A stretch of 64,000 nt of DNA from Pseudomonas denitrificans (nom. rej.) (GTDB taxonomy: Bacteria; Pseudomonadota; Gammaproteobacteria; Pseudomonadales; Pseudomonadaceae). Of the stretch, positions 27,457-35,645 are shown piece after piece (the stretch's first letter is position 1; the number at the start of each line of letters is the position of its first letter). A program made the position numbers and the translations under genes. The notes under the pieces are model-generated. The model did no database searches and was not told the origin of the DNA. It saw nothing but the letters and a program-made list of their open reading frames with translations. The stretch lies in NCBI RefSeq assembly GCF_008807415.1, contig NZ_CP043626.1, forward strand, positions 6,424,501 to 6,488,500, written 5' to 3'.

Positions 27457-28086
27457 TTACAGGCCGACGCCCATGTCGAAAAGGATGCTGCGGCCCAGGC
27501 TGCCGCGCAGAAAGTCCGGCGCGTCACTGTGGGCGAATAGCACGCGGGCGAAGGTCGGCCCGACTACCGACAGCGAGCGCCAACCCTGGCGCAGGTACTC
27601 GGTGGGTGGTGGGAACGGGGTGTTGAAGTCCGGCGTCTCGCGCTTGAGGCTGACGAAGGCCAGCAGGTCGAGCTCGCGCGGGTCGATGCCGCGCTCGGTG
27701 TAGTTGTGCGCCTTTTTACGCAGTGTCGGTGCCAGGCGTGCCTGCAGTTCCGCACAGGGAATCCGTCGCGGCCGCTGCTCACGGCGGATCAGCTGGTTGA
27801 GGCTCTGGGCCATGCGCCGGCGCAGCAATTCTTCCTTCCATTCCTCGTTGAGCCGACGGCCCTGGTCGAGCACGAAGAACACCTCGAAGGTGGCGTCGCG
27901 GAACAGCACATCCGGCGGCTGTTGCGTGGGCGCGACGAAGTCCTCCTGGCGATACGGCACCTTCAGCGCCTGCAGCAGCCGCTGGCAGGCCCAGCACTCC
28001 CGCTCCCACTTGCGGGCGTTGGAGAGAAAGTCGTTGGCTTGTTCCGCCTGGCGCGTCAGCAGGCGCAGATAGTCGGACTCGTTCAT
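27457..28086 (-). CDS. Conserved protein, DUF1780-like (putative nuclease fold)
   Basis: This 209-residue cytosolic protein has no signal peptide or membrane segment. The sequence (MNESDYLRLLTRQAEQANDF..., then RKWERECWACQRLL and FEVFFVLDQGRRLNEEWKEELLRRR) fits the Pseudomonas family DUF1780, which has been described as a putative endonuclease-like fold. I cannot confirm a catalytic motif by eye. The neighbours are a small membrane-protein gene downstream and a divergent gene 91 bp away. Confidence 0.7.
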   Translation of the reverse strand: MNESDYLRLLTRQAEQANDFLSNARKWERECWACQRLLQALKVPYRQEDFVAPTQQPPDVLFRDATFEVFFVLDQGRRLNEEWKEELLRRRMAQSLNQLIRREQRPRRIPCAELQARLAPTLRKKAHNYTERGIDPRELDLLAFVSLKRETPDFNTPFPPPTEYLRQGWRSLSVVGPTFARVLFAHSDAPDFLRGSLGRSILFDMGVGL

Positions 28087-28177
28087 GCCTCAAGCATAGT
28101 TGCTGGCAACCGCAGGCGGGCGACGGCGGCGGTGTAGACTGTTGCCAATCATTGGCGGTTCCGGGCAAGGAGGAAAC

Positions 28178-28642
28178 GTGAGACGAGTGCTGGGCGGGAT
28201 GCTGTTGATGTTGCTGGCGAGCGTGGCGTTGGCGCAGGAGTCACCGGCCACTGGCTGGACGCTGCTGGATCAGTTCGACAAGCCCTATACGGCGGAAACT
28301 GACCTGAAAGTCCTGCTGGTCGCCCACGACATGGCCGGCTCGAAGCTGGTGAAAGCGGTTCTGGCCGAGCGCCCGGCAGGCTATCTGGAGGCGCGCCATG
28401 CAGCCTTCGTCGCCGACATCAGCCGCATGCCCGCGCCCATCTCGAAGCTGTTCGCTATCCCCGCCATGCGCGACTACTCCTACCGCGTGCTGCTCGACCG
28501 CGAGCCGCGCGTGGCCAACCGCTTCCCGGCCCAGGCCGATGCGGTGACCTGGCTGCAACTCGAGCAGGGCAAGGTCGTCTCGACTCATCAGTTCGATTCC
28601 GTTGAGGCTTTGCGTCAGGCGCTGGAGCGGGGCGCGCCGTGA
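28178..28642 (+). CDS. Exported small protein of unknown function (thioredoxin-fold-like)
   Basis: The 154 residues start at GTG 28178, which has an excellent AAGGAGG seven bases upstream. A signal peptide (VRRVLGGMLLMLLASVALAQ) is followed by a mature part of about 134 residues. The pattern GWTLLDQFDKPYTAETDLKVLLVAHDM and VLLDREPRVANRFPAQADAVTWLQLEQGKVV suggests a thioredoxin-like fold without the CxxC pair. The role is unknown. The stop overlaps the next gene start, so the two are translated together. Confidence 0.75.
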   Translation: MRRVLGGMLLMLLASVALAQESPATGWTLLDQFDKPYTAETDLKVLLVAHDMAGSKLVKAVLAERPAGYLEARHAAFVADISRMPAPISKLFAIPAMRDYSYRVLLDREPRVANRFPAQADAVTWLQLEQGKVVSTHQFDSVEALRQALERGAP

Positions 28643-29328
28643 TCGCCGCACAACTGCTGTCTGCGGAGACCCTGGAGATCGGCTGGGCGATCTACCTGCC
28701 CATCGTCGCCTGGGCCATCTGGCGCGCGCCGTGGCTGGAGCTGGTCAGCGACTTCCGCCGCCAGCACCTGGTGTTCGGCACCATGCTCGGGTTGTTCCTG
28801 CTCTGGCTGGTGCGGCGCGACTTCGCTTCCGGGGTGTCCTTCCACTTCATCGGCATGACTGCCGTGACCCTGCTGCTGGACTGGCCGCTGGCGGTGCTGG
28901 TCGGCCTGGTTGCGCAACTGGGGCTGTGCGCCATCGGCCGGCAGGACTGGGCCGCCATCGGCGTCAACGGCATCCTGCTGGTGCTGATTCCGGTCGTCAT
29001 TACCGAGCTGGCGGCGATCTTCGTCGAGCGCCGCCAGCCGCGGAACCTGTTCGTCTACATCTTCTGTTCGGGCTTCTTCCCGGCGGCGCTGGCCGCGGTC
29101 TGCAGCCTGCTGCTGGGCCTCGGCCTGCTGTGGATGGACGGGCTTTTCCCGATGCCGCCGTGGATCGAGGACTTCATCGGTTACCTCTGGCTGATCATGT
29201 TCCCTGAAGCCTTCATCAACGGCACCATCGTCACCGGGCTGGTGGTCTTCTATCCAGACTGGCTGGAGACCTTCAACCGCACGCGGTACCTGCAGGCGCC
29301 GTGGAAGGATGACGATGAGCCACGCTGA
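28639..29328 (+). CDS. Integral membrane protein, energy-coupling-factor (CbiM-like) permease family
   Basis: The 229 residues have six to seven predicted transmembrane helices and the CbiM-like ending FPEAFINGTIVTGLVVFYPDWLETF. Such proteins are annotated as energy-coupling-factor permease-like, but no ATPase or transmembrane partner is encoded nearby, so transport of a metal or vitamin is not established. The GTG start at 28639 overlaps the previous stop by three bases, indicating coupling with the exported protein. Confidence 0.7.
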   Translation: MIAAQLLSAETLEIGWAIYLPIVAWAIWRAPWLELVSDFRRQHLVFGTMLGLFLLWLVRRDFASGVSFHFIGMTAVTLLLDWPLAVLVGLVAQLGLCAIGRQDWAAIGVNGILLVLIPVVITELAAIFVERRQPRNLFVYIFCSGFFPAALAAVCSLLLGLGLLWMDGLFPMPPWIEDFIGYLWLIMFPEAFINGTIVTGLVVFYPDWLETFNRTRYLQAPWKDDDEPR

Positions 29329-29435
29329 TGTTCGGCCATCTGCGAGGCACATGGCCGCCGCGGTTTGATCCAGGTCAGTTCGGCAACCTCCCAGGATCAG
29401 GGAAGCTTGGCCCCCCATTCGCAAGGAGACTGCCG

Positions 29436-29651
29436 ATGAGCATTCACAGCTGGGCCGAACAACGCCTCCACGAACTGCTGATCGAAGCCGAAGCGGCCGG
29501 CCAGGACCCGCAACTGGTCGTGCGTGCGCTGCTCAGCGCCGTTGTGCAGGCCAATGCGCAGGTCCGCACCCAGGAAGACCTGGAGCATGAGCTGCATTTC
29601 CTCGCCGACAACCTGGACGAAGAGCGGGACTACGCCTTCATGCGCCCCTGA
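29436..29651 (+). CDS. Small conserved protein of unknown function (71 residues)
   Basis: ATG 29436 has AAGGAGA upstream and is preferred over an in-frame codon at 29328 that would add 36 unlikely residues. The protein is acidic and largely helical (WAEQRLHELLIEAEAAGQDPQLVV, ending DNLDEERDYAFM). It has no signal or membrane segment. It corresponds in position to a small hypothetical gene next to yacG in other Pseudomonas. Confidence 0.75.
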   Translation: MSIHSWAEQRLHELLIEAEAAGQDPQLVVRALLSAVVQANAQVRTQEDLEHELHFLADNLDEERDYAFMRP

Positions 29652-29654
29652 CGA

Positions 29655-29680
29655 AAAAGGCCCGCAGATGCGGGCCTTTT
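29655..29680. terminator. Bidirectional intrinsic terminator between small gene and yacG
   Basis: AAAAGGCCCGCA and TGCGGGCCTTTT form a perfect stem with a small loop and poly-T on both strands. It sits between the convergent ends of the gene at 29436-29651 and yacG, so it can stop transcription from either side. Confidence 0.9.
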
Positions 29681-29700
29681 ACTGGCTGGGGAGCGGCGGC

Positions 29701-29904
29701 TCAATGCCCGCGCGGCTTCTCCAGATCGCCGGAGAACAGCTCGTCCTCGAGATTGTCGCCTGGGATGGCGTGATCTTCCGCCGCCCAGGCGCCGAGGTCG
29801 ATCAGCTTGCAGCGGTGCGAACAGAAGGGACGGAACTCGCTCTTGGCGCTCCACTCCACGGGAGCGCCGCAGGTGGGGCATTCCACGGTCAGGGGTTGGC
29901 TCAT
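29701..29904 (-). CDS. yacG: DNA gyrase inhibitor / zinc-binding protein YacG
   Basis: A 67-residue protein with one zinc ribbon, VECPTCGAP...[14 protein letters not shown] (Cys9, Cys12, Cys28, Cys32), followed by an acidic tail, as in YacG of Escherichia coli, which inhibits DNA gyrase. The start overlaps the coaE stop (ATGA), the usual coaE-yacG coupling. Confidence 0.93.
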   Translation of the reverse strand: MSQPLTVECPTCGAPVEWSAKSEFRPFCSHRCKLIDLGAWAAEDHAIPGDNLEDELFSGDLEKPRGH

Positions 29905-30509
29905 GGTTGTCCTCCACGCAGGCCTAGATAGAACTGATGCAGACGCTCGACCTGCTGGTGCAGGTGGCCGAGGTCGCCATCGTTGAGCAGCACGTCGTCC
30001 GCGTGCTTGAGTCGGTCGTCGCGCAAGGCCTGGGCCTTGAGAATCGAGCGGACCTGTTCTTCGGACACCTGGTCGCGGCGCATGGTGCGCTCCAGTTGCA
30101 GGTGTTCGGGGGTATCCACCACCAGCACGCGCTGGGTCATGCGGTGCTGCCCGGACTCCACCAGCAGCGGCGAGACCAGGATGGCGTAGGGCGATTGCGC
30201 CTGCGCCAGGTTGCTGGCGATCTCCTGGCCGATCAGCGGGTGCAGCAGCTGTTCCAGCCAGCGGCGCTCGTCTTCGGCCTTGAAGATGCGCTCGCGCAGG
30301 GCGGCGCGGTTGAGCTGGCCGTCCGGCAGCAACATGGCTTCGCCGAAGCGCTCGACGATCTTCGCCAGGGCAGGGCGGCCGGGTTCCACCACCCAGCGCG
30401 CAGCGTGGTCGGCGTCGACCATGTGTATGCCCAGCGAGGCGAAATGCTCGGCGGCGGCACTTTTGCCGCTGCCGATGCCGCCAGTAAGGCCCAGAATCCA
30501 GGGTTTCAT
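29901..30509 (-). CDS. coaE: Dephospho-CoA kinase
   Basis: The 202 residues catalyse the last step of coenzyme A synthesis, ATP-dependent phosphorylation of dephospho-CoA. The P-loop [17 protein letters not shown] is at residues 7-23, followed by the family motifs [13 protein letters not shown] and LHPLIGQEI. It lies between pilD and yacG, the standard Pseudomonas order pilBCD-coaE-yacG. Confidence 0.96.
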   Translation of the reverse strand: MKPWILGLTGGIGSGKSAAAEHFASLGIHMVDADHAARWVVEPGRPALAKIVERFGEAMLLPDGQLNRAALRERIFKAEDERRWLEQLLHPLIGQEIASNLAQAQSPYAILVSPLLVESGQHRMTQRVLVVDTPEHLQLERTMRRDQVSEEQVRSILKAQALRDDRLKHADDVLLNDGDLGHLHQQVERLHQFYLGLRGGQP

Positions 30510-30573
30510 CGTTCTCCTTTCTGCCGGCTCGATGGCCGTCGCGGGCGTCGAAGGGGATCGACGCCGGAGAAGG

Positions 30574-30713
30574 CTAGCGGAAACCGGCGAACTGCAGATA
30601 GGTCGCGGTTATTTGATCACCCCAGAGCAGCGCAATCCAGCCGGCGATGGCCAGATAGGGGCCGAAGGGGATGGGCGTACTGGTTTCGGCATTGCGCAGG
30701 CGCAGCATGATCA
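30574..30713 (-). pseudogene. pilD: PilD C-terminal remnant in the shifted frame
   Basis: In the frame one base away from the pilD fragment, the sequence encodes VIMLRLRNAE, then PIPFGPYLAIAGWIALLWGD and ends YLQFAGFR, the expected last 46 residues of PilD with its final transmembrane helix. It has no start of its own and is the separated 3' end of pilD. Confidence 0.85.
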
Positions 30714-31445
30714 CGCCAGCACCGCGCCCACCAGCGACGAAAACAGGATGGTCAACGGCAGCACCTGCCAGCCGCCCCAGGCGCCGAGCATGGCCAGCAG
30801 CTTGAAGTCGCCGTAACCCATGCCCTCCTTGCCGGTGATCAGCTTGAACAGCCAGTACACCGACCACAGGCTCAGGTACCCGAACACCGCGCCCCAGAGC
30901 GCGTCGCCCAGGCTGGTGAAGAGCCCGAAATGGTTGACGATCAGCCCCAGCCAGAGCAGCGGCAGCACCAGGGCGTCCGGCAGCAGCTGGTGATCGACGT
31001 CGATCATGCTCATCGCCAGCAGGCCCCAGGTCAGCAGCAGCATCGCGCCGGCCTGCCAGCCGAAGCCGTAATGCCAGGCGATGAAGGCCGACAGCACACC
31101 ACAGGCCAACTCGATCAGCGGGTAACGCTTGCTGATCGGCGCCTTGCAGGACGAGCACTTGCCGCCCAGCGCCAGCCAGCTGACCACCGGGACGTTTTCC
31201 CAGGGCTTGATCTCGTGGGCGCAGTGCGGGCACTGGGAGTTGGGCAGGACCAGGTTGTAGGTCGGGAGCTTCTCGCCCTCCGGCAGGCCCAGGGTTTCCC
31301 GCGCCTGCTGCTGCCAGTCGCGCTCCATCATTCGTGGCAGGCGATGGATCACCACGTTGAGAAAGCTGCCGACCAGCAGGCCGAGGAGGGTGACGCACAA
31401 AACAAAGGCCAGCGGGGTGCTGGCCAGGAAGTCGAGAACAGGCAT
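30711..31445 (-). CDS. pilD: Prepilin peptidase/N-methylase PilD, truncated by frameshift
   Basis: PilD cleaves and N-methylates type IV prepilins and type II secretion pseudopilins in the inner membrane. The visible 244 residues include the zinc-type cysteines Cys72, Cys75, Cys97 and Cys100 and both catalytic aspartates Asp149 (MSMIDVDHQLLPD) and Asp213 (GMGYGDFKLL). The frame then stops at TGA 30711-30713 after SSLVGAVLA. The missing last part, VIMLRLRNAE...LQFAGFR, is intact in another frame at 30574-30713, and one extra G (C on the plus strand) near 30716-30717 restores a normal protein of about 290 residues. Because PilD is needed for type IV pili, sequence error is more likely than a true mutation. 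Starts four bases after pilC. Confidence 0.92.
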   Translation of the reverse strand: MPVLDFLASTPLAFVLCVTLLGLLVGSFLNVVIHRLPRMMERDWQQQARETLGLPEGEKLPTYNLVLPNSQCPHCAHEIKPWENVPVVSWLALGGKCSSCKAPISKRYPLIELACGVLSAFIAWHYGFGWQAGAMLLLTWGLLAMSMIDVDHQLLPDALVLPLLWLGLIVNHFGLFTSLGDALWGAVFGYLSLWSVYWLFKLITGKEGMGYGDFKLLAMLGAWGGWQVLPLTILFSSLVGAVLA

Positions 31446-31448
31446 GGG

Positions 31449-32666
31449 TTATACGACTGAGCCCAGTTGGAAGATAGGCAGGTACATTGCGATGATCAAA
31501 CCACCCACCAGAACCCCCAGAACCGCCATGATCAGGGGCTCCATCAGGGTGGTCAGGTTGTCGACGGCGTTGTCGACCTCTTCCTCGTAGTAGGATGCAA
31601 CTTTGTCCAGCATTGCATCCAGGGAGCCGGACTCTTCGCCGATGGCTGCCATCTGGATGGCCATGCTCGGGAACACGCCTGTGGTACGCATGGAAAAGTT
31701 CAGCTGTGTGCCCGAGGACACGTCTTGCTTGATCTTGTTGACCGCAGTACGGAATACGACGTTGCCGGTGGCACCGGCTACCGAGTCCAAGGCCTCAACC
31801 AAGGGCACGCCTGCCGCGAATGTGGTCGATAGCGTACGAGCATAACGAGCCACGGCAGACTTGTAGAGGATGTCACCCATGATCGGGAGCTTTAGGATCG
31901 AGCGATCAACAAAGTCCCGGAATTTCTCCGAGCGCCGATGAGCCTCTCGCAAGGCGAATGCTATGGCGAATAGCCCGATCAGGAAAATGAACCACCAAGC
32001 CTGAAGGACCTCCGAGAGGGCAATGACCATTTGCGTAAATGCTGGGAGCTCCGCGCCGAAGCTTGAAAATACGCTCTGGAACTGCGGAACGACCTTGATC
32101 AACAGGATTGAGGAGACAATAACCGCCACAACAATTACCGCGATCGGGTAAGTCATGGCTTTCTTGATCTTGGCCTTCAGCGACTCGGTCTTTTCCTTAT
32201 AGGTCGCCACACGATCCAGCAGGGTTTCCAGTGCACCGGACTGCTCACCCGCATCAACCAGGTTGCAATAGAGGTCGTCGAAGTACTGCGGCTTCTTACG
32301 CAAAGAGTTGGCTAGGCTGTTGCCGGCGGCCACCTCCTGTTTGATCTCGTCGACCAGCTTGCGCATGTTCGGGTTGTCGAAGCCTTCGCCGATGATGTCG
32401 AAAGACTGCAACAGGGGAACACCGGAGCCCATCATGGTCGCCATCTGTCGGGTGAACAGCGCGATGTCCATGGGCTTGATCTTCTTGCCTGCGCCCAGTA
32501 GTGAAACTCCCTTCTTGCGTACCTTGGTAGGGTTGATCCCCTGCTTGCGCAGCTGTGCCTTGATCAGCGCGGTATTGACCCCGGAAAGCTCCCCTTTGAC
32601 TTTCCCGCCCTTGCGATCAGTGCCTTCCCAGGTGAAGACACTGCTCTTCAATGTTTTTTCCGCCAT
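31449..32666 (-). CDS. pilC: Type IV pilus inner-membrane platform protein PilC
   Basis: A 405-residue GspF-type protein at the base of the type IV pilus machine that couples the PilB/PilT motors to pilin assembly. Two cytoplasmic helical bundles (FTRQMATMMGSGVPLLQSFDII in the first, YARTLSTTFAAGVPLVEALDSV in the second) and three transmembrane helices (for example YPIAVIVVAVIVSSILLIKVV) are all present. It lies three bases downstream of pilB and four bases upstream of pilD on the minus strand. Length is that of the family. Confidence 0.97.
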   Translation of the reverse strand: MAEKTLKSSVFTWEGTDRKGGKVKGELSGVNTALIKAQLRKQGINPTKVRKKGVSLLGAGKKIKPMDIALFTRQMATMMGSGVPLLQSFDIIGEGFDNPNMRKLVDEIKQEVAAGNSLANSLRKKPQYFDDLYCNLVDAGEQSGALETLLDRVATYKEKTESLKAKIKKAMTYPIAVIVVAVIVSSILLIKVVPQFQSVFSSFGAELPAFTQMVIALSEVLQAWWFIFLIGLFAIAFALREAHRRSEKFRDFVDRSILKLPIMGDILYKSAVARYARTLSTTFAAGVPLVEALDSVAGATGNVVFRTAVNKIKQDVSSGTQLNFSMRTTGVFPSMAIQMAAIGEESGSLDAMLDKVASYYEEEVDNAVDNLTTLMEPLIMAVLGVLVGGLIIAMYLPIFQLGSVV

Positions 32667-32669
32667 GGA

Positions 32670-34373
32670 TTAATCCTTGGTCACGCGGTTGACTTCTTCG
32701 AGACTGGTGATGCCTTGCATGGCCTTCAGCAGTCCCGAAGTGCGCAGATCGTTGAAGCCTTCTTTGCGGGCCTGTTCGGCGATCTGAATGGAGTTGCCTT
32801 CCTCCATGATAATCCGCTGCAGGGCTGGCGTGATTTTAACCACTTCATAAATACCCAAGCGTCCCTTGTATCCGCCCTTGCAATTGTCACACCCGACGGG
32901 CGAGTACAGCTTGAACGTCCCGATCCGGTCCGCCGGGAAACCTTCATGCAGGAGCGCTTCCTGCGGGACGTCATGCTCTTTCTTGCAATGGGGGCAGAGC
33001 TTACGTGCCAGGCGCTGGGCGATGATGAGGTTGGTGGACGTCGCCAGGTTGAACGCGGCAACGCCCATGTTCAGCAGGCGTGTCAGGGTTTCTGCGGCGC
33101 TGTTGGTGTGCAGGGTGGACATCACCATGTGGCCAGTCTGTGCGGCCTTGATGGCGATCTCGGCGGTTTCCAGGTCACGGATCTCACCGACCATGATCAC
33201 GTCAGGGTCCTGCCGCAGGAACGCGCGCAGCGCCTGGGCGAAGTCCATGCCCTGCTTGGGGTTGACGTTGACCTGGTTGATCCCTTCCAGGTTGATCTCT
33301 ACCGGGTCTTCCGCCGTGGAAATATTGATGTCCGGGGTGTTGAGGATGTTCAGGCCGGTATAGAGCGACACCGTTTTGCCGGAGCCAGTGGGACCGGTCA
33401 CTAGGATCATGCCTTGTGGTTGCTTCAAGGCGTTGAGGTAGAGTTGCTTCTGTTCTTCCTCATAGCCCAGTGCATCGATCCCCATCTGTGCGCTGGATGC
33501 GTCCAGGATTCGCATCACGATCTTCTCGCCCCACAGTGTCGGAAGGGTGTTGACGCGGAAGTCGATGGATTTGGTCTTGGACACGCGCATCTTGATCCGA
33601 CCGTCCTGTGGCTTGCGGCGCTCGGAGATATCCAGGCCGGCCATGACCTTCAGGCGCGCTGAGAGACGGCTGGCGAGCTGGATAGGTGGTTTGGCAACCT
33701 CGTGGAGCATGCCGTCGGTACGGAAGCGCACACGATAGATCTTTTCATAGGGCTCGAAGTGCAGGTCGGATGATCCCCCCTTAATAGCGTCCAGCAACAT
33801 CTTGTTGACGAAGCGGACCACTGGCGCATCATCGGCATCGCCGCCAATGACGTCATCTTTGGGTTCTGCATTACCGCTTTCGATGTCGAGGGCTTCGAGG
33901 TCCACGTCGCCCAAGTCGTCGAGCCCACCAGAGGCGCTCTCGAAGATCTTCTCGATCATATCGCCAAGCTTGTCATCCTCGACCAGGATGGCTTCGGTCG
34001 TCAGCCCGGTGCTGAACTGAACGTCTGTAATTGCCTGATGGTTGGTCGGGTCGGATAAGCCGACGAACAGCTTGTTGCCTCGGCGCCAGAGCGGGATCAC
34101 CCGATGCTGGCGGATCAGCTTCTCGCTGATCAACTCCTTCGGAATCGCGTCCCGGTCGATACCTGATAAATCGCAGTAAGCGACGCCAAATTGGTCTGCA
34201 GCCAACTCCGTCAACGGGCGGCTCTTCACCAGCTTGTTCTGCACAAGGTAGGTGACCAGCGACAACTTGTTCCGTTGCGCCTGCAGTTGCGCCTGCTGGG
34301 CGCTCTTCTCGTCCAGTAATTCTGAATGCACCAGTTGACGGGCGAGACCCGAGAGCACGACTTGATCGTTCAT
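32670..34373 (-). CDS. pilB: Type IV pilus extension ATPase PilB
   Basis: The cytoplasmic hexameric ATPase that powers pilus extension, 567 residues. It has the N-terminal MshEN domain (start MNDQVVLSGLARQLVHSELL), Walker A GPTGSGKT near residue 326, the Asp box, Walker B DPDVIMVGEIRD, the His box and a tetracysteine zinc site (CPHC...CDNC). ATG 34373 gives the family N-terminus; the frame extends 20 codons further upstream but that part has no family match. pilB is divergent from pilA, with the pilin promoter region between them. Confidence 0.97.
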   Translation of the reverse strand: MNDQVVLSGLARQLVHSELLDEKSAQQAQLQAQRNKLSLVTYLVQNKLVKSRPLTELAADQFGVAYCDLSGIDRDAIPKELISEKLIRQHRVIPLWRRGNKLFVGLSDPTNHQAITDVQFSTGLTTEAILVEDDKLGDMIEKIFESASGGLDDLGDVDLEALDIESGNAEPKDDVIGGDADDAPVVRFVNKMLLDAIKGGSSDLHFEPYEKIYRVRFRTDGMLHEVAKPPIQLASRLSARLKVMAGLDISERRKPQDGRIKMRVSKTKSIDFRVNTLPTLWGEKIVMRILDASSAQMGIDALGYEEEQKQLYLNALKQPQGMILVTGPTGSGKTVSLYTGLNILNTPDINISTAEDPVEINLEGINQVNVNPKQGMDFAQALRAFLRQDPDVIMVGEIRDLETAEIAIKAAQTGHMVMSTLHTNSAAETLTRLLNMGVAAFNLATSTNLIIAQRLARKLCPHCKKEHDVPQEALLHEGFPADRIGTFKLYSPVGCDNCKGGYKGRLGIYEVVKITPALQRIIMEEGNSIQIAEQARKEGFNDLRTSGLLKAMQGITSLEEVNRVTKD

Positions 34374-34537
34374 ACTAGAGATGGCCGAATGATGTATTGC
34401 ATGCCTTATATCGTAGATGCTCGGCGGAGCCAAACCGGGTTATTTAGGGTGCCGATTTTTGTCACTTGCTGCGAAAAAACGTACGCGATGTAAGCTCTGT
34501 TTCCTGCAAAGCCCGCAAGACGCGCTGCAAGAAAAGC

Positions 34538-34553
34538 TGGCATGGAATCTGCT
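34538..34553 (+). promoter_or_regulatory. Sigma-54 (RpoN) promoter of pilA
   Basis: TGGCATGGAATCTGCT has the invariant GG (34539-34540) and GC (34551-34552) exactly ten bases apart, the -24/-12 pattern of RpoN promoters. Transcription would begin near 34564, about 38 bp before the pilA start. In Pseudomonas pilA is transcribed by RpoN with the activator PilR. PilR would bind upstream, in the pilB-pilA intergenic region. Confidence 0.85.
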
Positions 34554-34601
34554 TCTCCAGAATCAGGTCCTACGACCTCTTCTAAAAACCTGGAGAGAAT
34601 T

Positions 34602-35003
34602 ATGAAAGCTCAAAAAGGCTTCACTCTGATCGAACTGATGATCGTGGTTGCGATCATCGGCATCCTGGCGGCCATCGCTCTGCCGGCTTACCAAGACTAC
34701 ACCGTTCGTGCCCGTGTTACTGAAGGTCTGAGCCTCGCCAGCGGTATCAAAACCACTGTGGCCGAGAACATGGCCAACAACCCGACCACCACCACTCGCT
34801 GCGCTGGCGCCAACACCACTGTAGCCGGACATGTTGCGACTCTGACCTGCACCGACACTACTGGTGAAATCGACGTTGTCATGGATAACACTGCTAAAGC
34901 TGCTGCTCTGAAGCTGACCCCGACCCAAGTTTCTGGTGGTCCGATTTCTTGGAAGTGCACCACTTCTACCGATGCGAAATACGTTCCGGCCGAGTGCCGT
35001 TAA
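34602..35003 (+). CDS. pilA: Type IV major pilin PilA
   Basis: The prepilin is 133 residues. It has a six-residue leader MKAQKG and the cleavage/N-methylation site before Phe7, then [20 protein letters not shown] (Glu5 of the mature form present), the hydrophobic assembly helix. Cys119 and Cys132 enclose the C-terminal D-loop; a second pair (Cys67, Cys83) could form another disulfide. The central part is rich in Thr ([18 protein letters not shown]). ATG 34602 has GGAGAG upstream. PilD would process it and PilB/PilC assemble it. Downstream is an intrinsic terminator and then a cassette gene. Confidence 0.97.
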   Translation: MKAQKGFTLIELMIVVAIIGILAAIALPAYQDYTVRARVTEGLSLASGIKTTVAENMANNPTTTTRCAGANTTVAGHVATLTCTDTTGEIDVVMDNTAKAAALKLTPTQVSGGPISWKCTTSTDAKYVPAECR

Positions 35004-35025
35004 TCGCTCGGAAGGCTGTGAAAGG

Positions 35026-35052
35026 ACGCCCTGCTTAAGCAGGGCGTTTTTT
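35026..35052 (+). terminator. Intrinsic terminator after pilA
   Basis: A perfect 22-base palindrome (35026-35047, arms ACGCCCTGCTT and AAGCAGGGCGT) is followed by a T-rich tail TTTTTATTT. It limits pilA transcript length; any expression of the next gene would need read-through or its own promoter. Confidence 0.9.
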
Positions 35053-35072
35053 ATTTATATGGCGATTCGATA

Positions 35073-35645
35073 ATGCGAAATTTTGCTGGCTCGATTGCTC
35101 TGAAAGCTCTTCTGTTTTTTGTTTTTTTGCTTTTTTACTGGGGGCCTTTATTTCTGGAGCCGACTGTCTTGTCGATTTCTGAGCCCAGGATCAGGGTTCT
35201 GCTGGATCAGGCTGTCTCCTCTCAGAGTGTGCAGTCAGATTTTGCGGTTTTTGTCTTCAGTAATTTGTTCTTCTGTCTGGCCTTCTACGTGTTCATGTGT
35301 TGGGTAGGGCGTCTCCTTGCAAGAGCATTCAGTGTTTCGCCAGTCGTTGCATTGATGGCCAGCCTTTTCCTCGGTTGGTTGCTGCTGGTTTCCGGGAATG
35401 CTTGGGTTTTTCCCGAGTCGAATTACTCACTGGTTTTGTCGGCGCTGGATTCTGCTATGCTCGGAAAAGTAGTCGCAGCTGTCTTTTTCTGCCTATTCGT
35501 CTTCGCTCTCGCACGAAGTGGCGAGTATCGGTGGCTTAGTGGAATAGCTGGTGCTGGACTTGTACTCCTTTCCGGGTTGGCCTGTGGTCAGTCTGGGGCG
35601 CCGCAAAGGTGGAGCCTCCATTCGGAAAAAGCGTTGTTTTCGTAG
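35073..35645 (+). CDS. Pilin-linked membrane sulfatase/phosphotransferase-like protein, N-terminal membrane part
   Basis: The 190 codons have about four to five hydrophobic helices (ALKALLFFVFLLFYWGPLF as a region near residues 9-30, VFVFSNLFFCLAFYVFMCW, VVALMASLFLGWLLLVSG, VVAAVFFCLFVFALA, WLSGIAGAGLVLLSGLA) and then end out of frame after LACGQSG. This is the usual N-terminal half of membrane-anchored alkaline-phosphatase-superfamily transferases. The catalytic domain follows at once in another frame (35609-36961). Adding one G at the G4 tract 35595-35598 joins GQSG to AAKVEPPFGKSVVFVGVDSL. The gene is AT-richer than its neighbours. No good ribosome site precedes ATG 35073. I do not know the specific substrate. 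Confidence 0.72.
   Translation: MRNFAGSIALKALLFFVFLLFYWGPLFLEPTVLSISEPRIRVLLDQAVSSQSVQSDFAVFVFSNLFFCLAFYVFMCWVGRLLARAFSVSPVVALMASLFLGWLLLVSGNAWVFPESNYSLVLSALDSAMLGKVVAAVFFCLFVFALARSGEYRWLSGIAGAGLVLLSGLACGQSGAPQRWSLHSEKALFS

Noticed and set aside
29328..29435. Upstream extension of the small gene before yacG
   Set aside because: The ATG at 29436 has a strong ribosome site; the extra 36 residues have odd composition.
35609..35645. Genuine overlapping two-gene arrangement for the sulfatase-like locus
   Set aside because: The second frame lacks a ribosome site and each half alone is incomplete; a one-base error fits better, though not proven.
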